In this document: in pieces, positions 8,305-11,815 of the stretch
Layout of the letters: each line of letters opens with the position of its first letter
Position numbering within the stretch: position 1 is the first letter of the stretch
Origin: Gemmatimonadota bacterium
GTDB taxonomy: Bacteria > Gemmatimonadota > Gemmatimonadetes > Longimicrobiales > Gaopeijiaceae
Assembly: GCA_012959595.1 (NCBI GenBank)
Contig: DUCW01000053.1
Location: 2,019 to 13,833, forward strand
Length of the DNA stretch: 11,815 nt
Direction of reading: 5' to 3'
Translations under genes and position numbers: made by a program
The notes under the pieces: generated by a model
Databases searched by the model: none
The model's input: the letters and a program-made list of their open reading frames with translations, nothing else
Told to the model about the DNA's origin: nothing

Positions 8305-9693
8305 ATGGAATTTATTACTGGAAAACACATTTCCCGCCGTACCATGTTGCGTGGAGTAGGAGCTACCATTGGCCTACCACTTTTTGACGCGATGATCCCA
8401 GCTCAAAGTGCTTGGGCGTCTAGCCCTGAAGGCATCGCAGCAGAACGGACCCGTCTTGTTTGTATTGAACAGGTGCACGGAGCGGCAGGCTGTAATGAAT
8501 TGGGTGCCTCTCTGAATCTCTGGAACCCCAGAGCAGAAGGGCGGGACTTCGACTTGACCCCGACGAGCCTTAGTTCACTGGAACCATTCCAGGACTACCT
8601 GACTATCGTCAGTAACACCGATTCCAGAATGGCGGATGCGTTCTCTCCTCAAGAGATCGGGGGCGACCACTTCCGTACAGCAGCCGTATTCATGACTCAA
8701 GCTCATCCCAAGCAAACTGAAGGTTCCGATGTCCACATAGGAACTTCACTAGATCAGTTATATGTGAACAAATATGGACACGAAACTCCAATCCCTTCAG
8801 TTCAGCTCACTATTGAGAACGTAGATCAAGCTGGAGGGTGTGCATACGGCTACGCCTGTGCATACACTGACAACATCAGTTGGGCTTCACCCAATGAACC
8901 CCTTCCGATGGTGCGGGACCCACGTGCCGTTTTTGAAATGCTCTTCGGTGCTGGCGGAAGCCCAGAGCAGAGAAGCGCACGACGACAGGCAGACAGAAGT
9001 ATCCTGGACTGGATGTTGGAAGAAATATCGGCCCTACGTAGAGATCTTGGTCCCGCTGATGGACTGCGGCTTGACCAATACACGGAAAACATCCGTGAAT
9101 TGGAGCAACGCATTCAACGGATAGAAGCTCAGAATGCAAGTGGGGAAGAACGTAACATCCCAGAAGCTCCAGTTGGTGTCCCAGATGAATTTGCTGAGCA
9201 TATGAAGTTGATGTTCGACCTTCAAGTTCTCGCTTTTACGTCTAATACAACCAGAGTCTTCTCTCTCAAAATGGGGCGTGATGCTTCGCCAAGGGTTTAT
9301 CCAGAAAGTGGAAGTGGTAGCCCATTCCATGCAGCATCACACCACGGTGGCCGAGAAGAGAGAATCAAAGATTTCGCAAAAATAAATGCATATCATGTTG
9401 CGATGCTTCCGTATTTCCTTGAGAAACTCAAGAATACTACGGAGGGAGATTCAAATCTGTTGGATAAAACCGCCATCATGTACGGATCAGCAATGGCCGA
9501 CAGTAATTTACACAACCATGTGCGCTGCCCCCTATTCTTTGTGGGTGGAGCCAACGGAGCCTTGGAAGGTGGTCGCCACATTAAAGCTCCAGCTGGAACG
9601 CCAATGGCGAACGCCATGCTAGACCTTCTCCACAAGATAGGAGTGGATGACATCGAAACCTTCGGAAATAGTACTGGTACATTCTCAATCTAA
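8305..9693 (+). CDS. Tat-exported DUF1552-family protein
   Basis: From ATG 8305 the product is 462 residues. It opens with a twin-arginine signal: SRRTMLRG at residues 10-17, a hydrophobic stretch ending in LPLFDAMIPAQSAWA, then the mature protein. This RR...LRG-G...LPLFDAM opening is typical of DUF1552 proteins. Other family hallmarks are a conserved histidine-rich stretch FHAASHHGG (341-349), the block YGSAMADSNLHNH (from 393), GGRHI, TPMANAMLDLLHKIGV and a C-terminal FGNSTGTFSI. DUF1552 has no proven activity; it recalls the DUF1501/alkaline-phosphatase-like group of Tat substrates, so a metal site formed by the histidines is plausible but inferred. Tat export implies folding, perhaps with a cofactor, before secretion. 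It follows the DUF1592 gene by 93 bases, the usual partner arrangement as I recall it. The start was chosen from the GAGG at 8292 and the position of the Tat motif; an in-frame TTG at 8236 has neither. Confidence 0.9.
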   Translation: MEFITGKHISRRTMLRGVGATIGLPLFDAMIPAQSAWASSPEGIAAERTRLVCIEQVHGAAGCNELGASLNLWNPRAEGRDFDLTPTSLSSLEPFQDYLTIVSNTDSRMADAFSPQEIGGDHFRTAAVFMTQAHPKQTEGSDVHIGTSLDQLYVNKYGHETPIPSVQLTIENVDQAGGCAYGYACAYTDNISWASPNEPLPMVRDPRAVFEMLFGAGGSPEQRSARRQADRSILDWMLEEISALRRDLGPADGLRLDQYTENIRELEQRIQRIEAQNASGEERNIPEAPVGVPDEFAEHMKLMFDLQVLAFTSNTTRVFSLKMGRDASPRVYPESGSGSPFHAASHHGGREERIKDFAKINAYHVAMLPYFLEKLKNTTEGDSNLLDKTAIMYGSAMADSNLHNHVRCPLFFVGGANGALEGGRHIKAPAGTPMANAMLDLLHKIGVDDIETFGNSTGTFSI

Positions 9694-9740
9694 ACGACTT
9701 GAAACTTTTGAATAAGTTATTGAGCTCTTAAGGAAGGACA

Positions 9741-9744
9741 GGAG
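9741..9744 (+). promoter_or_regulatory. Ribosome binding site of the ankyrin gene
   Basis: GGAG within a purine-rich AAGGAAGGACAGGAG stretch lies 7 bases before ATG 9752, giving clear support for that start. Confidence 0.6.
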
Positions 9745-9751
9745 ACTGGTT

Positions 9752-11536
9752 ATGTCATTATTAGGAAAGAAAAACGTAATTCTAAGCTTGTTGGGAACAG
9801 TGTCGATTTTCTTGGTGTTCTTTGCAGGTGCTCCGAATGAAGCTCCAGTGGCAGATGCCGCTCAAAATAATGACCTTATCACTGTCCGAGAACTTCTCCG
9901 ACAAGGAGCAGATCCAAATGCTGCTCAAACAGATGGTCTCACAGCACTTCATTGGTCAGCCCTGAACAATGAAGTGGAAATTGTAGAGATCCTGCTCTTC
10001 GCTGGTGCAAGCCCAACTTCAACCAGTCGTCTCGGTGGATATACACCACTTCATATGGCTAGTAGAGCTGGGCATAGCAAGATCGTAAAAAAACTCCTGG
10101 AAGGTGGCGCTGACCCCAATCGATATACCTCCACAGGTGTAACTGCGATGCATTTCGCCGCAGAATCCAACTCAGGGGAGTTGATCAATATTCTCGCCGG
10201 TGGTGGTGGTGACGTTAATGCCCTTGATGCATACTCGAACCGGACTCCTCTCATGTTCGCCTCCACACGCAACGCCACAGAAGCTGTTCAAGCTCTCATG
10301 GACTTGGATGCCGACTTGAGTATAGCAAATAACATCAAGGATTACGAAGAGGTCTCCAAAAAGGCTACAGAAGTACGTAATCGCAGAAGCAGGATCAGAG
10401 AAGCCGCTGAAGACCCTAAGCCTGAAGGTGAGGAAGAGAACACCCGGGGTGGTCCTTTCGGAGGAGCAAATAGAGGTGGAAATACTCCTTCAGAAGAGCC
10501 TCCAAAAGGTCCTAAAGTCCTATCGTCGATACAACAAATTGGTAAACAAGGGGGATTTACAGCACTGCACTACGCTGCAAGAGACGGCAACATAGAATCC
10601 GCACGCCTCTTAATTCAAGGCGGTGCTGATGTAGACCAAACTACCAAAGGAGATCAGTCAAGTCCCATTTTGGTAGCTGTCATCAATGGAAACTATGACC
10701 TCGCTAAAGAATTACTGGAAGCGGGAGCAGATCCAAATATCGTCAGCGATGACGGAGCTGGTCCATTGTTCGCCACTCTTAATATCGAGTGGTCCTTGAG
10801 AACATGGTACCCTCAACCTCAAGCTTTCCGCCAACAACAAACCACCTATCTGCAACTGATGGAAGATCTTCTTATGGCAGGAGCAGACCCAGACGAAAGA
10901 ACCGATACTCACATTTGGTATGCTGCATACAATGCTGGGAGAATGGGAGTAGACTTTTCTGGTGCAACACCTTTCTGGCGGGCATCTTATGCCCATGATG
11001 TAGAAGCCATGAAATTACTAGTGAAGCATGGTGCTGACCCCAACATATGGACATATAACATAATAGACCCTCGAAGAAGATTCTTTTTCGCTAACAATGA
11101 ACCTGATGATGATGACGACGGAGATCCTTCTGGACTGGATCCAGTACCACATGGTGGTCTTGGAGTCCACCCTTTGCATGCAGCTTCAGGAGTTGGATTC
11201 GGAAGTTCCCGTGTTGCCCAACAGCACAGAGGGGTTCCTGACGGCTGGCTACCAGCTGTAAAGTATCTGATTGAAGAACTTGGAGTCGATCCTAATCTTC
11301 GTGATAAGGACGGTTATTCCGCCCTGCACAATTCAGCTGCCAGAGGAGATAACGAAAGCATTCTATATCTTGTATCTCAAGGTGCTGACGTTAAAGTAAT
11401 CAGTCGCCGTGGGCAAACTACCGCAGACTTAGCAAATAGTCCGGAGCAAAGGGCCCAACCTCACCCGATAACCATCGCATTATTAGAAAAGCTTGGCTCT
11501 AAGAATAACCACAATTGCCGATCCTGCGGTGGCTAG
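9752..11536 (+). CDS. Secreted ankyrin-repeat protein with C-terminal CxxC tail
   Basis: The 594-residue product begins with a Sec-type signal: KK at 6-7, then a hydrophobic run to about residue 25, cleaved near FAG or a little later. Ankyrin repeats follow at about 33-61, 62-94, 97-128, 130-162 and 166-196, recognisable by TALH/TPLH helices and GADPN turns. A charged, glycine-rich linker (197-266) interrupts them, and repeats resume at 267-298 and 303-335. Next comes a longer non-canonical stretch (336-430) rich in aromatics (TWYPQPQ, THIWYAAYNAGRMG), a loop with seven acidic or glycine residues DDDDDGD (452-458), further repeats to about 575, and the tail NCRSCGG with C589 and C592. Ankyrin repeats bind proteins; here the site is presumably periplasmic, and the likely partners are the products of the two genes before it. 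A good GGAG fixes the start, 58 bases after the DUF1552 stop. The partner assignment is inference. Confidence 0.9.
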   Translation: MSLLGKKNVILSLLGTVSIFLVFFAGAPNEAPVADAAQNNDLITVRELLRQGADPNAAQTDGLTALHWSALNNEVEIVEILLFAGASPTSTSRLGGYTPLHMASRAGHSKIVKKLLEGGADPNRYTSTGVTAMHFAAESNSGELINILAGGGGDVNALDAYSNRTPLMFASTRNATEAVQALMDLDADLSIANNIKDYEEVSKKATEVRNRRSRIREAAEDPKPEGEEENTRGGPFGGANRGGNTPSEEPPKGPKVLSSIQQIGKQGGFTALHYAARDGNIESARLLIQGGADVDQTTKGDQSSPILVAVINGNYDLAKELLEAGADPNIVSDDGAGPLFATLNIEWSLRTWYPQPQAFRQQQTTYLQLMEDLLMAGADPDERTDTHIWYAAYNAGRMGVDFSGATPFWRASYAHDVEAMKLLVKHGADPNIWTYNIIDPRRRFFFANNEPDDDDDGDPSGLDPVPHGGLGVHPLHAASGVGFGSSRVAQQHRGVPDGWLPAVKYLIEELGVDPNLRDKDGYSALHNSAARGDNESILYLVSQGADVKVISRRGQTTADLANSPEQRAQPHPITIALLEKLGSKNNHNCRSCGG

Positions 11537-11564
11537 AATCTCCTTAGATATGGAAATAATCAGA

Positions 11565-11815
11565 ATGAAACTCTTTAATAAATCTACCTTACTAGCATTG
11601 TTTTTTTTAATCCTGCCTTTTAATGCTCAGGGCCAGGACAATGCTTGGAATAACTATACTCTGGAAGGCATCGGAGGCGTCTTCGTTCGCACGTCTACAA
11701 ATGCTGCATGTGAACTAGCCGGGATAAATACTAACGAAACACAGGCCGTCGTCGAACGGACTTTGCTGGAATCTGAAGTCGAACTTTTAACAGAGCAGGA
11801 GATGCTCCGAAATTC
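11565..11815 (+). CDS. Small secreted protein of unknown function (3' truncated)
   Basis: The frame stays open to the right edge, giving 83 full codons. The N-terminus is a clear Sec signal: MKLFNK, a long hydrophobic run (LLALFFLILPF) and a likely cut in NAQG|Q or just after. The mature part contains a segment VFVRTSTNAACELAGIN followed by a predicted helix (ETQAVVERTLLESEVELLTEQE). This pattern, a beta strand then a helix with a paired 'VE..L' and 'LLTEQE', recalls small exported hypothetical proteins found in similar operons; I do not recognise a named family. An ATG 15 bases upstream (11550) is in frame, but 11565 places lysine directly before the hydrophobic core and has GGAAA about 10 bases ahead. 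It follows the ankyrin stop by 28 bases and so probably belongs to the same operon. Confidence 0.65.
   Translation, partial: MKLFNKSTLLALFFLILPFNAQGQDNAWNNYTLEGIGGVFVRTSTNAACELAGINTNETQAVVERTLLESEVELLTEQEMLRN

Noticed and set aside
8840..9330. Overlapping open frames on both strands inside the DUF1552 gene
   Set aside because: The DUF1552 frame carries all family motifs; the others are unrelated translations of the same bases.
9703..9718. AACTT...AAGTT inverted repeat before the ankyrin gene
   Set aside because: Only a 5-bp A/T-rich stem, expected by chance.

Overview
The window reads as a chromosomal segment of a Gram-negative bacterium. It has a moderate GC content (I estimate mid-40s percent by eye), and every gene I can support is on the + strand. 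The second half is built from protein families best known from Planctomycetota, Verrucomicrobiota, Acidobacteriota and some marine Proteobacteria: DUF1587/1595/1592/1588/1585 cytochrome-like proteins, DUF1552 proteins and exported ankyrin proteins. The sequence alone does not let me choose among these lineages. I see no rRNA, tRNA, CRISPR array, transposase or attachment site.

Region 1 (bases 2-5393) is a two-gene recombination/repair unit of the AddAB (RexAB) type. The first gene is cut by the left edge. It encodes an AddB-like subunit with an intact C-terminal PD-(D/E)XK nuclease core but none of the cysteines that normally hold the AddB iron-sulfur cluster. The second encodes an AddA-like UvrD-family helicase with its own C-terminal PD-(D/E)XK nuclease. 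The two overlap by 8 bases and are probably translationally coupled. Together they would process double-strand DNA ends for RecA loading.

Region 2 (5394-5721) is a 328-base gap with one perfect 8-bp hairpin and no gene I can support. It separates the DNA-repair unit from an unrelated module and probably holds the latter's promoter.

Region 3 (5722 to the right edge) holds four consecutive genes whose products all look exported. They are (i) an 829-aa multidomain DUF1592-family protein with two c-type haem motifs, (ii) a 462-aa DUF1552-family protein with a twin-arginine (Tat) signal, (iii) a 594-aa secreted ankyrin-repeat protein ending in a CxxC tail, and (iv) the start of a small secreted protein cut by the right edge. 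The short gaps (93, 58 and 28 bases) and shared orientation suggest one operon. The repeated association of DUF1592, DUF1552 and ankyrin proteins is something I recall from related genomes, but its function is not established to my knowledge. This module is the part of the window most likely to be an undescribed system: a periplasmic haem protein, a folded Tat substrate and a repeat scaffold that may work together.
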